Shown here: positions 21,627 through 32,439 of the stretch, piece after piece
How positions within the stretch are numbered: the stretch's first letter is position 1
How the letters are laid out: the number at the start of each line of letters is the position of its first letter
NCBI RefSeq assembly: GCF_030272615.1
Contig: NC_081409.1
Span: forward strand, 912,174,340 to 912,238,339
Direction of reading: 5' to 3'
Source: Cryptomeria japonica
Taxonomy: Eukaryota; Streptophyta; Pinopsida; Cupressales; Cupressaceae
DNA: 64,000 bases
The notes under the pieces: generated by a model
Told to the model about the DNA's origin: nothing
Seen by the model: only the letters and a program-made list of their open reading frames with translations
Database searches by the model: none
Position numbers and translations under genes: made by a program

Positions 21627-24600
21627 ATGCATCCATCAGCATTGGGGCATCACAGGTACTACACACGCAGAAGAGCAGCACTAGAGGGTGAACAGGAGTA
21701 CAGAAACATTCTTACCATGGGTGAGAGACAGTCACAGAGTCCACCTAGAGTTCCCAGGAATGAGGATGATGAGGCTAGGGATTTTTTCAGAACCATGGCT
21801 ACTGGACAGCAGGAGATAGTCCAGTCATTGCGTGCTTTGACCACTATGATGGAGAGAGTGGTTCAGCCCAGAGTTCAGGAGCAGGGTAGAGTTACACCTG
21901 ATCATGACAATAGGAGTGTAGCAGGTTCACAAGGTGCTCCTAGGCACAGGTCTTGGACAGCGGATAGACCTACTCGTCCTACTTTCCTTAGAGAGGAGGC
22001 TCAGGAGGCAAGAGAGGGCGATGTACAAGATGAGTTTCAGGATGATCTTAGAGCTGCTACTGCAGAGTGGCAGGCATTACCACCACATGTACGTGAGTTA
22101 CTTAATTTTGATCGTTACCTGAATCAGAGGAGAGAGCACATGAGGAGTACTCAGCAGAACAGGAGACCTAGAGGCCATGACAGTGAGTTGCAGCGAGCTG
22201 CTAGCAAGCTCACTTTACCTTCCTTTGATGGTAGTGGACGGATGACAGCACGGGCATGGATACATAAGTTGGATACCTTCTTAGCATTGAGGCCCATGTC
22301 GGAGATAGATGCCATCAGATACGCCACCTTGCATTTGGAGGGCGCAGCTCATGACTGGTGGTCACATGGTATGGTTACTTTACAGCACAACCAGGTGACT
22401 TCATACCAGGATTTTGTAGACAGATTGGTGGAGCGTTTTGATAGGAAGGATCCTGAGATATTCTTTCGTGATCTTACACAGTTGAGACAGATAGGTAGCT
22501 TGGAGATGTATATCAGTGAGTTTCAACGGTTGTCAGTTATGGTACAGGATGTATCAGAAAGACGGTTGGTCATACTATTCACTGAGGGATTGTCTGAACC
22601 CCTCAAGGGTTGGATCAAGGCATTTGAACCATCGACATTACAGGAGGCCATGAGGAAAGCTCGCAGTATGGAGCTTACAACACCTTCTAGCAAATTCACC
22701 CCTAGGAGTTCTACTTCTTTCAGAGATAATAAGAAGTTTGATAAGGAGAAGGGGAGGAAGGTTGATACCAAGGGGAAATCCACCACACCCTTGGATACTG
22801 AAGCACTTAATGACCTACGCAGGAAGAAGCTATGCTTCTATTGCAAAGGTCCTTATGACAGGGATCATGACTGTCCGTTGAAGCCTAAGGGGAAGGCCAA
22901 TAGAGTTATGTGGGCATACTATGAGGACTCAAATTCAGATAGCACAGTACATAAGGATGAGCACAGTGACACAGAGCCGGAGGTAGAGGCAGAGGCTACA
23001 GAGCTTAAGGATGAGCCGGAGTTACATTTGCAGCAGGCACGCTTGTCCAATATTCAGCAGGAGGGGTCCTTTAGATTGCGTGGAGTTCTAGCAGGACAGA
23101 AGGTGATTACCCTAGTTGACACAGGTGCTACGCACAATTTCATTGATGCACGATTGGTTGAGCGTCGTGGCATTGAGACAGAGGAGTTTGAGGGTCTCCG
23201 AGTACAGGTTGTTGATGGTTACACTCTTAAGTGTAACAGGATGATTAGAAACATGCCTCTACGCTTGAACAATTATGAGTTCAAAGTGGATTACCATGTA
23301 GTTAACATGGGTGACCTAGACATTGTAGTGGGGATGACTTGGTTACATTCATTGAGTGAGGTCACTCTCAGACTCAGAGACATGGAGATTAAGTTTGTGG
23401 TTGATGGGAGACAGCATGTATTAAGGGCTATCAGAAATAGTGATGTTAGAACTATTTCTTTCAGGCGCATGGAGAGGTTGGTTAGACATGATGGGATTGG
23501 ATGGGCAGCCATGTGTACTCTCATGCCTACACAGGAGGAGCATCAGAAGGCAGAGTATCACCCTGACATTCAGAGATTGAGAGAACGGTATGATAGGGTG
23601 TTCAGTGATATTCCACCTAGTGCACCACCTGACAGGGGAATAAAGCACATCATTGAGTTAGAGGAGGGTGCTAAACCCGTGATGATCACACCATACAGGC
23701 ATCCTAAGAGACTCAAGGATGAGATTGAGAAAACCATCAAGGAGCTGCTTGAGATGGGGCATATTAGACCGAGCAAGTCTCCTTTTGCTTCTTCAGTAGT
23801 GTTGGTGAAGAAGAAGGATGGCTCGTTACGTATGTGCATTGACTATCGGGTGTTGAACAAGAGGACTATTAAGAATAGATACCCTATCCCACGGATTGAT
23901 GAGCTGATAGGTGAGCTTCATGGGGCATGCTACTTCAGCAAGATAGATTTGAGATCAAGATATCATCATATCAAAGTTAGAGAGCAGGATGTGGAGAAGA
24001 CGGCATTTAGATGTCATTGTGGACACTTTGAGTTTGTGGTCATGCCATTTGGGTTGACCAATGCACCAGCTACTTTTCAGTCTACGATGAATAAGGTCTT
24101 CCATCATCAGTTAAGGAGATTTGTATTGGTTTTCTTCGATGACATTTTGGTATACAGCAGATCATGGCAGGAACATCTTGACCATCTGGAGACAGTATTG
24201 AGCATATTGCAGAAGGAGTCCTTGTATGCCAAGGAGTCCAAGTGTGATTTGGGTATGACTGAGCTCTTGTATTTGGGACATATTATCAGTGCAGAGGGAG
24301 TAAGGATGGATCCTGATAAGATCCGTGCTATAGTAGAGTGGCCTATTCCTGAGAACTTGACACAGTTGAGAGGGTTCCTGGGCCTATGTGGCTTCTACCG
24401 TAGATTTGTTAGTGGATACTCACGACATGCAGCCCCTATGACAGATTTGCTGAAGAAGGGGGCCTTTGTTTGGACACCGGAGGCACAGGCTTGCTTTGAC
24501 AGGTTCAAGGAGATCATGACCTCATGCTCGGTGTTAGCCTTGCCTGATTTCTCGAAGCCATTTGAGCTTCAATGTGATGCATCCGGCGATGGTATAGGTG

Positions 24601-26399
24601 CTATGTTGATGCAGGACAAGCACCCTATTGCATATGAGAGCAGAAAACTTCGTGGTCCAGAGAGATCTTTCAGCATCTATGACAAGGAGATGTTAGCCAT
24701 CATGCACGCCTTGGCTAAGTTTAGACAGTATCTAGTGGGTGGTAAGTTTTGTATTAAAACTGACCACAACAGTTTGAGGCATTTCCTTAGTCAGAGAGAT
24801 CTCAACGATAGACAGCAGAAGTGGGTGAGTAAGCTACAAGCTTACGATTTTGACATATCATATGTGAGAGGGACTCAGAATGTGGTAGCGGATGCATTGT
24901 CACATAGACCACATCTCAGTGCATTGATTGAAATATCAGAGGATTGGAGACATATGATAGTGGCAGAGTATGCTAGAGACCCATGGGCGTCAGGGATAGT
25001 TGATGGGTCAGTTATTGATACCCGGTATACACTTGTAGATGATTTGATTATCTACAAGAGCAGGATATTTCTAGTCCTAGGATCGAAGGTGAAGCAATCT
25101 ATATTGAGGGCTCTTCATGATTCACCTACAGTTGGTCACCCCGGGTACTTCAAGACATATAGACAGGTTCGAGAGCGGTTCACTTGGAAAGGGCTTAAGT
25201 CAGATGTTTTGCAGTATGTTCGTGAGTGCCCTGTTTGTCAGCAGAACAAACAAGAGCACACCTTTCCAGCTGGGCTCCTACAGCCACTTCCCATTCCAGA
25301 TCAGAAGTGGGAATGCATATCTATGGACTTCATTACGGGCTTGCCCAAGGCTCAAGGGCATGATTGCATCTACGTAGTAGTGGATAGACTGACGAAGTAT
25401 GCACACTTCTTTCCCATCACTACTACTTACACAGCAGTACAGGTAGCTGAGGTCTTCTTCAGAGAGGTCTTCAGATTGCATGGGATACCCCGCAGCATAG
25501 TGAGTGACAGGGACAGTAGATTTTTGAGTCACTTTTGGCAGGAGGTATTCAGACTTTGTGGCACTGAGCTTACACCTAGCACTAGTTATCACCCACAGAC
25601 GGATGGACAAACGGAGATAGTGAACAAGTGGGTGGAAGGTTATTTGAGGAATTACGTGGTTGGTCAGCAGAGGGCATGGGTGAGATGGATTCATTTGTGT
25701 GAGTATTGTTACAATACCACATTCCACATGTCGAATCAAATGACACCTTTCAGAGCTCTATATGGGTATGATGCGCCTAACTTCATTGATTTGCTGATGT
25801 CTGATGTTAGAGTTCCACGTGCCGGGGATTTGCTTCAGGAGAGCAAGGACATTGTTGATGCTCTCAAGGATAATATGGCCAGGGCACAGAATCAGTACAA
25901 GCAGTACGCAGATCAGAAACGGATTGAGAGGAGTTTTGAGGTTGGTGATATGGTTTACCTCATGCTTCAGCCCTACAGACAGTCTACTCTTAAGAAGAGT
26001 GGGTCAGAAAAGCTTAAGCCGCGCTATTATGGGCCTTTCAGGATTATCAGGCGGGTAGGAGAGTTGGCTTATGAGCTTGAGCTTCCAGCAGATAGCAGGG
26101 TGCACAATGTGTTCCATGTGTCGCGCCTCAAGAAGGCATTAGGACAGCATGTTGTGCCTTCCACAGTGCTACCACCCTTGGATGATGAGGGGAAGTTGAT
26201 ATTGGTGCCAGAGTCTATTTTGGATAGTAGGGAGAAACAGCTCCGCAGGAGAGTTATCAAGGAGTATTTGGTGAAGTGGAGAGATCTTCCTATTGAGGAT
26301 GCCACTTGGGAGACTGAAGCCATTCTGCAGCATCCTGCATTGAGATTGCTTGAGGCCAAGCAATTTCAGGAAGGGCGGACTGTCATGTCCCCTCTTTAG
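21627..26399 (+). CDS. Ty3 Gag-Pol polyprotein with chromodomain-like C-terminus
   Basis: One intact frame of 1590 aa encodes all replication proteins. In order: a Gag region with a retrotransposon-gag core (about 195-330); a zinc knuckle at C403-C416; protease with catalytic D498 in LVDTGAT; reverse transcriptase from about 685 with FFDD at 836-839; RNase H with D984 in CDASGDG; integrase zinc-binding motif H1164...C1204; integrase core D1234, D1294 and E1330 (D-35-E); and a chromodomain-like tail at about 1525-1570 with YLVKWRDLPIEDATWE. The order RT-RH-IN marks Ty3/gypsy, and the tail marks a chromovirus, where it guides integration through histone marks. The start is the first ATG at 21627; ATG at 21717 (ACCATGG) is a good alternative start. 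The stop lies 19 bp inside the 3' LTR. Confidence 0.95.
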   Translation: MHPSALGHHRYYTRRRAALEGEQEYRNILTMGERQSQSPPRVPRNEDDEARDFFRTMATGQQEIVQSLRALTTMMERVVQPRVQEQGRVTPDHDNRSVAGSQGAPRHRSWTADRPTRPTFLREEAQEAREGDVQDEFQDDLRAATAEWQALPPHVRELLNFDRYLNQRREHMRSTQQNRRPRGHDSELQRAASKLTLPSFDGSGRMTARAWIHKLDTFLALRPMSEIDAIRYATLHLEGAAHDWWSHGMVTLQHNQVTSYQDFVDRLVERFDRKDPEIFFRDLTQLRQIGSLEMYISEFQRLSVMVQDVSERRLVILFTEGLSEPLKGWIKAFEPSTLQEAMRKARSMELTTPSSKFTPRSSTSFRDNKKFDKEKGRKVDTKGKSTTPLDTEALNDLRRKKLCFYCKGPYDRDHDCPLKPKGKANRVMWAYYEDSNSDSTVHKDEHSDTEPEVEAEATELKDEPELHLQQARLSNIQQEGSFRLRGVLAGQKVITLVDTGATHNFIDARLVERRGIETEEFEGLRVQVVDGYTLKCNRMIRNMPLRLNNYEFKVDYHVVNMGDLDIVVGMTWLHSLSEVTLRLRDMEIKFVVDGRQHVLRAIRNSDVRTISFRRMERLVRHDGIGWAAMCTLMPTQEEHQKAEYHPDIQRLRERYDRVFSDIPPSAPPDRGIKHIIELEEGAKPVMITPYRHPKRLKDEIEKTIKELLEMGHIRPSKSPFASSVVLVKKKDGSLRMCIDYRVLNKRTIKNRYPIPRIDELIGELHGACYFSKIDLRSRYHHIKVREQDVEKTAFRCHCGHFEFVVMPFGLTNAPATFQSTMNKVFHHQLRRFVLVFFDDILVYSRSWQEHLDHLETVLSILQKESLYAKESKCDLGMTELLYLGHIISAEGVRMDPDKIRAIVEWPIPENLTQLRGFLGLCGFYRRFVSGYSRHAAPMTDLLKKGAFVWTPEAQACFDRFKEIMTSCSVLALPDFSKPFELQCDASGDGIGAMLMQDKHPIAYESRKLRGPERSFSIYDKEMLAIMHALAKFRQYLVGGKFCIKTDHNSLRHFLSQRDLNDRQQKWVSKLQAYDFDISYVRGTQNVVADALSHRPHLSALIEISEDWRHMIVAEYARDPWASGIVDGSVIDTRYTLVDDLIIYKSRIFLVLGSKVKQSILRALHDSPTVGHPGYFKTYRQVRERFTWKGLKSDVLQYVRECPVCQQNKQEHTFPAGLLQPLPIPDQKWECISMDFITGLPKAQGHDCIYVVVDRLTKYAHFFPITTTYTAVQVAEVFFREVFRLHGIPRSIVSDRDSRFLSHFWQEVFRLCGTELTPSTSYHPQTDGQTEIVNKWVEGYLRNYVVGQQRAWVRWIHLCEYCYNTTFHMSNQMTPFRALYGYDAPNFIDLLMSDVRVPRAGDLLQESKDIVDALKDNMARAQNQYKQYADQKRIERSFEVGDMVYLMLQPYRQSTLKKSGSEKLKPRYYGPFRIIRRVGELAYELELPADSRVHNVFHVSRLKKALGQHVVPSTVLPPLDDEGKLILVPESILDSREKQLRRRVIKEYLVKWRDLPIEDATWETEAILQHPALRLLEAKQFQEGRTVMSPL

Positions 26400-27668
26400 T
26401 ATGACATGACACTTTACGTGGATTTGCCTATTCCAGACTCTCGTACGCAAATGGTTGTGATGAGAGAGTCATTTTGGCGTTTATTTGGTGATTGGATGGC
26501 TCATTATGCTCTTGGAGACATTATATTTATTATATTTTATTATTATTACTTTTTATTTGGGGCCAAAATGTTATTGAGGTGCACTTTTTATTTTATGAAG
26601 TTACTTTTTATCTAAAAAGTGCAATGAGGTTTTAAAAGACTATTATGGATACTTCTAGAAAGACTAAGAGGCTTCTAGAAGATTCTATTATGGATACTTC
26701 TAGAAAGTTATGGATACTTCTAGAGGAAGATTCTAAAAGTGTATAAATAGACCCCATGGGTCTCTCATTTGGCATCGAAGTCTATTTTCTCTAGTGCATC
26801 TACTTGAGCATTTGTAGAGCTTGAAGGTCTGCAAATATCATTGATCTTTGGGAACGATAACTCCCTTAGATTAGCATAACTGAGGAAGTGAAATATCTTC
26901 TGAAGGGTTGCGTTATTGGAGATGGTACTCAGCCATTTCATGTTGGATTTCAATTGAAGGTTGATTTGAGGGCTTGTATTTGGTGAATAAGGGTTTTGAA
27001 TTCATCCCAGCTCAAAATTTGGTACTACAGCCGCACAGTACGACCCAGGTACGGCCTGCAGCAGGGACAGTACGGTAGTGACAGCAGGGCATTCTTGGGA
27101 CAGTCCAGTCCTCCTTTCATCAGCATTTCATAATCGGAGTTCAAGGAGCGATTTTCAGGTTCCATTGCATGGTTTTGTTGTCAATTTTTATGATAGAAGT
27201 GCACAGTTGTAACAGTCATATATGTATTCAGAAAACAGTCCATTGTAATCAGACATTGCTATCTTGTAGTTGGATTGATATAGTAGAGAAGGTGCATTGC
27301 AAGGTCATTGTTCATGTGTGATAGTTTATACATTCTCTTGTCATAAATTCAGTGCTCATGTGTAAGAGTTTGTAACAGTCATACATTTTTAGAAAATTAG
27401 TCTACTGAACAATGCAATCAGAATTTGGGAAATTCATGACATATTAGCATTGAAGTCCTTGCATGAATATTTAGAGTTTCATTATTGTTCATTGTGTTAC
27501 ATTTCAATATTGGTATTGTTATCTCAATTGTACTTGATGCTCAAAACAACTATCATATTGAAACACTACATCACAAACAAAACAATTCAGTGCATGCCAA
27601 GTGTTTGACAAATTGTCTCAGTTCAGATTTGGGGTTTATTACTGGCCTTTATAGTAAGGGTCATTACA
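26381..27668 (+). repeat. Ty3 3' LTR (1288 bp)
   Basis: Nearly identical to the 5' LTR but with one 44-bp repeat fewer. It is preceded by a short purine-rich stretch, AGGAAGGGCGGAC (26368-26380), which likely primes plus-strand synthesis. Confidence 0.95.
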
Positions 27669-27673
27669 GAACA

Positions 27674-30039
27674 TCACCAGGATATTGCAAGGCGGGATTC
27701 ACAATCGGTTATCTCAAGATGCACAAGAGCTTGTAAAGAGGTATGGTGCTTGGTTCATCCAATTCCAAAAGTTTACATATATTAGAGTTCATGGGTGTCC
27801 TTCACCTCCCTATATGTTGCCAAGATACCCGACAGATAGGATAGTGCTACTTGAGGTGACTAGGCAGTTGGCAGCTTATGCGAAGGCATTCAGACACAGG
27901 CATAGAAATGGAATTCCTGTGTCTATCATACTAGGGAATTCAGTTGAGGTATGTCCTAATGCTCTAGCCTTGGATGATGCAGAAAGGGAGTTAGCCTTAT
28001 ATTCATTTTCATTCTTTGCCTTGAGGGAGAATTTTGATCCTTATGGGTATATAGAGGAGACAGTTGGTAGAAAGTACAGGCATGAATGTCAGGTAGAAGA
28101 CTTTTGGATGAATCTCTCAAATGATCTAGAAGTAAAAAGAAAGATGCATTCCAGATTGCCTTTAGATTTCATCAGGAAATGCAAAATTTACAGAGTGGCC
28201 GATCAAGCTCAGGACAGTGGTAGACATCTCCAATCATCTTATGACCGAGAAGACAAAGCAGTGAGGATAGATTGGAACGAGCCTAAGGTTTTGGACTTAA
28301 AAGTTTTGATGGCTCTAGTTTTGTCATATACTCACAAATGGGTAGATATACAACATCAAAAGTTGAGAGATCAGAACGTACCAATAACTTTTACTTTGGA
28401 GGAAAGGCCAGGAGAAGGAGGAGCAAGCGTAAGTGAAGGCAATCCTCATCCTAGAAGTGCAAGTGAAGGCAATCCTCATCCCAGAAGCGCAAGTGAAGGC
28501 AATCCTCATCCTAGAGGCGCGAAGAGGAAAGAAAGACCTGAGAAAAGGGAACCCTCCAAGAAGAAGCAAGAAACCAATCGAGATCGCTCATCCGGTACAT
28601 CTTCTCGACATGAAAAAAGGACGAGTCAGGTTGTAGGACAAGAGAAGAGGGTACCTGAAGTCGAGGAATCTATGGAATCAATGGTACAGAATGATAAACA
28701 CGAAGAAGGGCAGGCATCTCAACGTTCATCAAGTCAATCTCCCCAAGTCAATGAGCTACATGAAGACAAGAATAATGATGAAGTGACATCTCCTCTCCGA
28801 GAAGAAGAACCATTGCCTAAAGAGATACAAGTTAGAGAGACAAGATCTGCCATTCCAGATTGGTTGAAGGAGAGACTAACAAGGGTGATTGTGATCGAGG
28901 ATGAAGATAATGTGATTGACTTAGAGAGCCTTGTAGGAAATTCTCAGGGAGTAACAGAGAAGAGGAAGGCCACCAAGATGTCCAAGATGATCAGAGATGA
29001 GACAGGATCCAGGAAGTTGCAGATAGCTACACCAGCAGTGGACAAGTATGAAGGCGAAATCCTTGCAGAGGAGTATGATGTAGAAACATTTGAACTTGGT
29101 CCACTCACCGCTGAGCAGACACTGGATGAGGCAACCGATTCATTTGAGGCACTTAAAGACAAGCTTAAGGAAGAAATGGAAAAGAATAGAAAGCTTGAGC
29201 GAGAGGTCGGTGCTTGGAGAGGCTACTTTAGCCATCTCAATCAGCCTTTGGGACGTCACGATCCCACAGTGTCTCCCGTGCAAGCACTTCCCCTTGAATC
29301 AGTTGGCGAGGCAGAAAGAGTTAAGAGCTTGGTTCAGCTTATGAGCTCTTGGATTGACAAGTCCCATACAGTAGCCGTTGAATTCGCAACAAGAATGATG
29401 CAGACAATCCATCGAGCTATCCAGGTCCTTGAGATCATCCACAACCTAATGATAACAGTAGCCGCCTTTGCCCACACTAGAGATGTTATCATTCCTGTTC
29501 TACAAGTAATCAGGCAAACACCAAGGAAAATCCTAGCACAAGAAAAGATAATGGATGGAGGAGCTCATAATTTACTCCAATGGTCAACTCTACTCCAGAC
29601 GAAGGAAGTTCTTTTCGAAATCATCAGCACCAAATGCAATCAAGTTGAAGAGGTCATCCATCCAATTCAGGACAAGGTGTTTGGGGTGTTATGTTCTATT
29701 CTTGGCAGGAGGATTGAAGATGAGACAGATGTGGATCTTCAAGAGTTGGAAGAAAAGGTCAAGGTCATCTTTTGCAAAGATGAGAATGTTATCACAGATG
29801 AGCAAAGGGATCAAATGTTCGCTACTATGCTCCTGATTGAGAAAATCAAAGAACTCGAACCTGGATGGGATGCGGCTCTTCTCAAGGCCTTCGATCAAGT
29901 TATCCACTTGGAGGAACGAATGAGGAATCTTCCTGAGATTCTTATTGCTGAGATTGAAGGAATTGTGTCCAGATTCATTGCATATGCTAAGAAAGAGCAT
30001 TGGAAAGGGAACAAGGTTCTAGAAGAGAGGTTGTTGTAG
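27674..30039 (+). pseudogene. F-unit ORF, 3' part (to codon 1086 and stop)
   Basis: Continues the frame broken at 20246. It opens with ITRILQGG-like sequence, which is contiguous in the uninterrupted R copy at 63260. A 10-residue unit, SEGNPHPRSA, is repeated three times at about 28430-28515; R has it once. Then follow a basic, Ser/Lys-rich linker, a PDWLKERL motif near 28860 that P and R share, and a charged coiled-coil-like stretch at about 29150-29220. The C-terminal half is helical and acidic. No enzymatic motif is seen. Conservation in F, R and P suggests selection on the protein while the family was active. Structural, Gag-like or accessory roles are all open. Confidence 0.75.
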
Positions 30040-30231
30040 ATGATGTGGCACCTTAATTATCATTGGTCTATGTTTCCTAGATTTTTGTGCCAATTAAATA
30101 TTTGGCTATGCATTTAATATTGTTCAATAAAAGGGGAACTTTTTGTAATAAACCCTAATTAGGGTTTAGGTGTCAGAATCTCAGCCGTTGATCTTCTTTT
30201 GATCTTGGCCGTTCATTGTAATAGAGGATGC

Positions 30232-30378
30232 TATATATACCCTCACTCATTTTTATTTTGTCATTAGAGATTAAAAAGGAGAAGAGTCAGATAGTTAGAA
30301 GTTATTTTGTAGCAAGATTGAGCATTGAAGAGAGAATTTCAAGCAATTATTGTCTATTTTGGCTTTGAGATCAATAAA
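30232..30378 (+). promoter_or_regulatory. Second TATA box and poly(A) signal near the F 3' end
   Basis: TATATATA at 30232 and AATAAA at 30373 stand about 840 and 690 bp before the unit end. This order, TATA then AATAAA then a TG...CA end, is what an LTR promoter with R and U5 would show. Matching TATA boxes lie at 60758-60765 (R) and 55373-55379 (M), both minus strand. Confidence 0.6.
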
Positions 30379-31074
30379 ATATTGAAGTTATGGTGTTTTA
30401 TTGCAATTCTTGTGGCTACTTTCATGGTTGCTTACTTTCTTGAATCATTCTTGGTCGAAGTAGTATTTAAATTTGAAGGACTAAGTGTTGAGCTTGATCT
30501 TTGGTGAGATTCACGTTCCAAACCACTAGCTTCTTGCTGATTGTAAGGACGCCTTGTGTGGTCAACTGGAGATATTTGGATTGCTTAAACCTTCAATCAT
30601 TATTGAACTATTGATATGTACCTTCATGGTAGTGTCTATGATTCTTGATGAATTGAAAAATCATTTGTCACCTTAGAAGATCGCATCAATTTCAGTAGAG
30701 TTGTTATTCCTTGGCAATACTGAAATTGGTAGAATCTTACCAAGTCTAGCCTACATTGAGTCATTCTTAGGATTAGATTAGAATTCATCTCTTGCAAACC
30801 CTATCTTTTGATCTTTTTTGAGAACTTATTAGTTTTAGGAAATTCTGTTCCTACAATTCGGAGACGTAAGGCCCCTTGATGAAACACCATTCACAACGAC
30901 CACTGGTGCTTGTCCACACGTAGAGATCCTACAACGAAGAACCTTGGAGTCATCCTGATTGATCCTTTTCCGCGATATCTTCAACAATCAGAGGCTTTAT
31001 TCAAGAGAGGATAAGGTACCTTTAGGTATTTTATTCTGTGTTTGATAGTGTACAAAACACACGTCAACAAATCC

Positions 31075-32439
31075 CTACTCCAATTTTTGATGGTTCAAAC
31101 TATTCCATTTGGAGTTGTAGAATGGAAGTCTACCTATCCTCTCTAGGGTTTGATGTGTGGATGTTTGTTGTAAATGGCTGCCCTAGTAAAGTTAGTCCTC
31201 CCACCGATTCAGATACAGAAAGAAGAAACCAGTGCAATGAAGGCTATACTCTGTGGGTTAACAGATGATGTCTCCTCACAGGTGGATAGATGCAGATCTG
31301 CAAAAAACTTATGGGATAGATTGAAGAAGCTCTATGGAAATGAGCCTACTACTGCAAGACCGGTTTGTGAAGATAGAATGAGAAATGCATCTCATGTATC
31401 TGCAGATGATGAAGGCAGATCTACTAGCAGTTGCAGCATTGATGAAGAAGGAAGCCACATCTTCATGGCTCAAGAATCAGAAGATGAGAGGCACACATTT
31501 GAGAATGATCATGCAGATCACTCCTACCGGCAAGATGTGTTTGGCAGTGATAGTGAAGATGAAGAAGAAGAGGAAGCAAAAGTTGATCTTGAAGGAGAGC
31601 TTGTAAATGCAGTCGAAGAACTTCGTAGAGTGAGGAAGGAATACAAGCTATTCAAGAATGTTGTTGTAATGGAGCAGAACCGACTGATAAAATGTCTTGA
31701 AGAATTTGAGAAATGCATCTCAGAGTTGAAGTCTCCACAAGGAGACACCAAGGAGTGCCAGTGCAGTAATCTAGCCTCTATGCTAGAAGTAAAAGATAAA
31801 GAATATCAGCAGCTAGTTGGAGAAATGAAGATTCTCCAAAATGACCTTGAGAAATATCAGGATGAGCTCAAGGTAAGAATACAGTTTGATGGCAGCAGTG
31901 ATGCCTTGGACAAAATGTTGAAAAAGAAAAAGCATGCCAAGGACACTGAAGGTTTAGAAAGTGGTGCCGGTGAATGCTCCACCAGCAAGAATGTCCCCCA
32001 CAATGACATTTTGTTTGTTTCCTCAAATGGAGAAAACAAGGGGCAGACCTTCACAGTCAGAAATGCTCCCCGGAAGAAGGTTGACCTAACCATAACTAGT
32101 GAAGACTTGCAGACAAGAATGAAAACCGGTGTTGTAAGAAGGAGGAACAATGAAGATCCCAAAGGTAAAGGGAAGATGGGAGAAGACAGCTTCTCTGGAA
32201 GCAAGAACAGGAGAAGAAAACAAAGAAGACTTCCTACCGGTAGAGGACAAAGAAATGCTACCGCCCACATGTCAAGACAAGTGTGGGAGAAGAAGAGATT
32301 AGATGGAAGAAATGCAAAGAATGGACAACCTAGGGTCCATCCCCGAAGAAGCAAAAATGGAGATGCTAAACCGGTAAGATCTCCCCATGCATGGCAAAAT
32401 AAATTTGTAAGTCATATGCTATCCTTCTCCGATTATTGC
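31075..32439 (+). pseudogene. C1 copia-type gag, main part (frameshifted)
   Basis: After unit F, the Gag frame resumes with TPIFDGSNYSIWSCRMEVYL, the usual start of copia Gag. A one-base frameshift near 31220 moves into a second frame with ILCGLTDDVSSQV and SAKNLWDRLKKLYG, typical of the same domain. The usual Gag middle is shortened. It is replaced by an acidic region and a long coiled coil at about 31590-31880 (many Leu/Glu/Lys heptads), followed by a basic stretch at about 32100-32400. The frame ends at the ATTGC duplication (32435-32439), where a 1.7-kb LTR element split the first cysteine codon region of the zinc knuckle. It would have packaged element RNA. Confidence 0.85.

Larger units (their letters stand above)
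20247..27668 (+). mobile_element. Complete Ty3 chromovirus-type LTR retrotransposon
   Basis: The 7422-bp element has the target duplication GAACA (20242-20246 and 27669-27673). The 5' LTR is 20247-21578 and the 3' LTR 26381-27668. It has an initiator-methionine primer site at 21580-21591 and an uninterrupted gag-pol ORF. I count seven substitutions and one 44-bp length difference between the LTRs, so the insertion is recent. It looks structurally competent. Confidence 0.97.
16157..31069 (+). mobile_element. Unit F: ORF-bearing LTR-like unit with single TG...CA ends
   Basis: Starts TGTTGTGACC and ends ACGTCAACA. The duplication AATCC at 16152-16156 and 31070-31074 proves insertion into the C1 gag. 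Without the nested Ty3 element it is about 7.5 kb. Its order is: start module with two inverted repeats, 13 palindromes spaced about 166 bp (16553-18545), a TATA box (18891), a 1086-codon ORF, a second TATA box (30232) and AATAAA (30373). The sequence after 16157 does not recur before 31069, so there are no two terminal repeats. TG...CA ends with 5-bp duplications are the signature of retroviral-type integrase. The simplest reading is a solo LTR that contains an ORF. A non-LTR-flanked unit mobilised in trans is the alternative. Confidence 0.85.

Noticed and set aside
23291-26450. Minus-strand frames across the Ty3 gag-pol
   Set aside because: They are shadows of the plus-strand coding frame.
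20247-27668. A second start of gag-pol as a separate gag gene
   Set aside because: Gag and Pol are in one continuous frame without stop or frameshift.
16157-31069. Reading F and M as DNA transposons with short terminal inverted repeats (TGTTG...CAACA)
   Set aside because: TG...CA ends, 5-bp duplications and the promoter/poly(A) layout fit LTR biology better, and no transposase is present.
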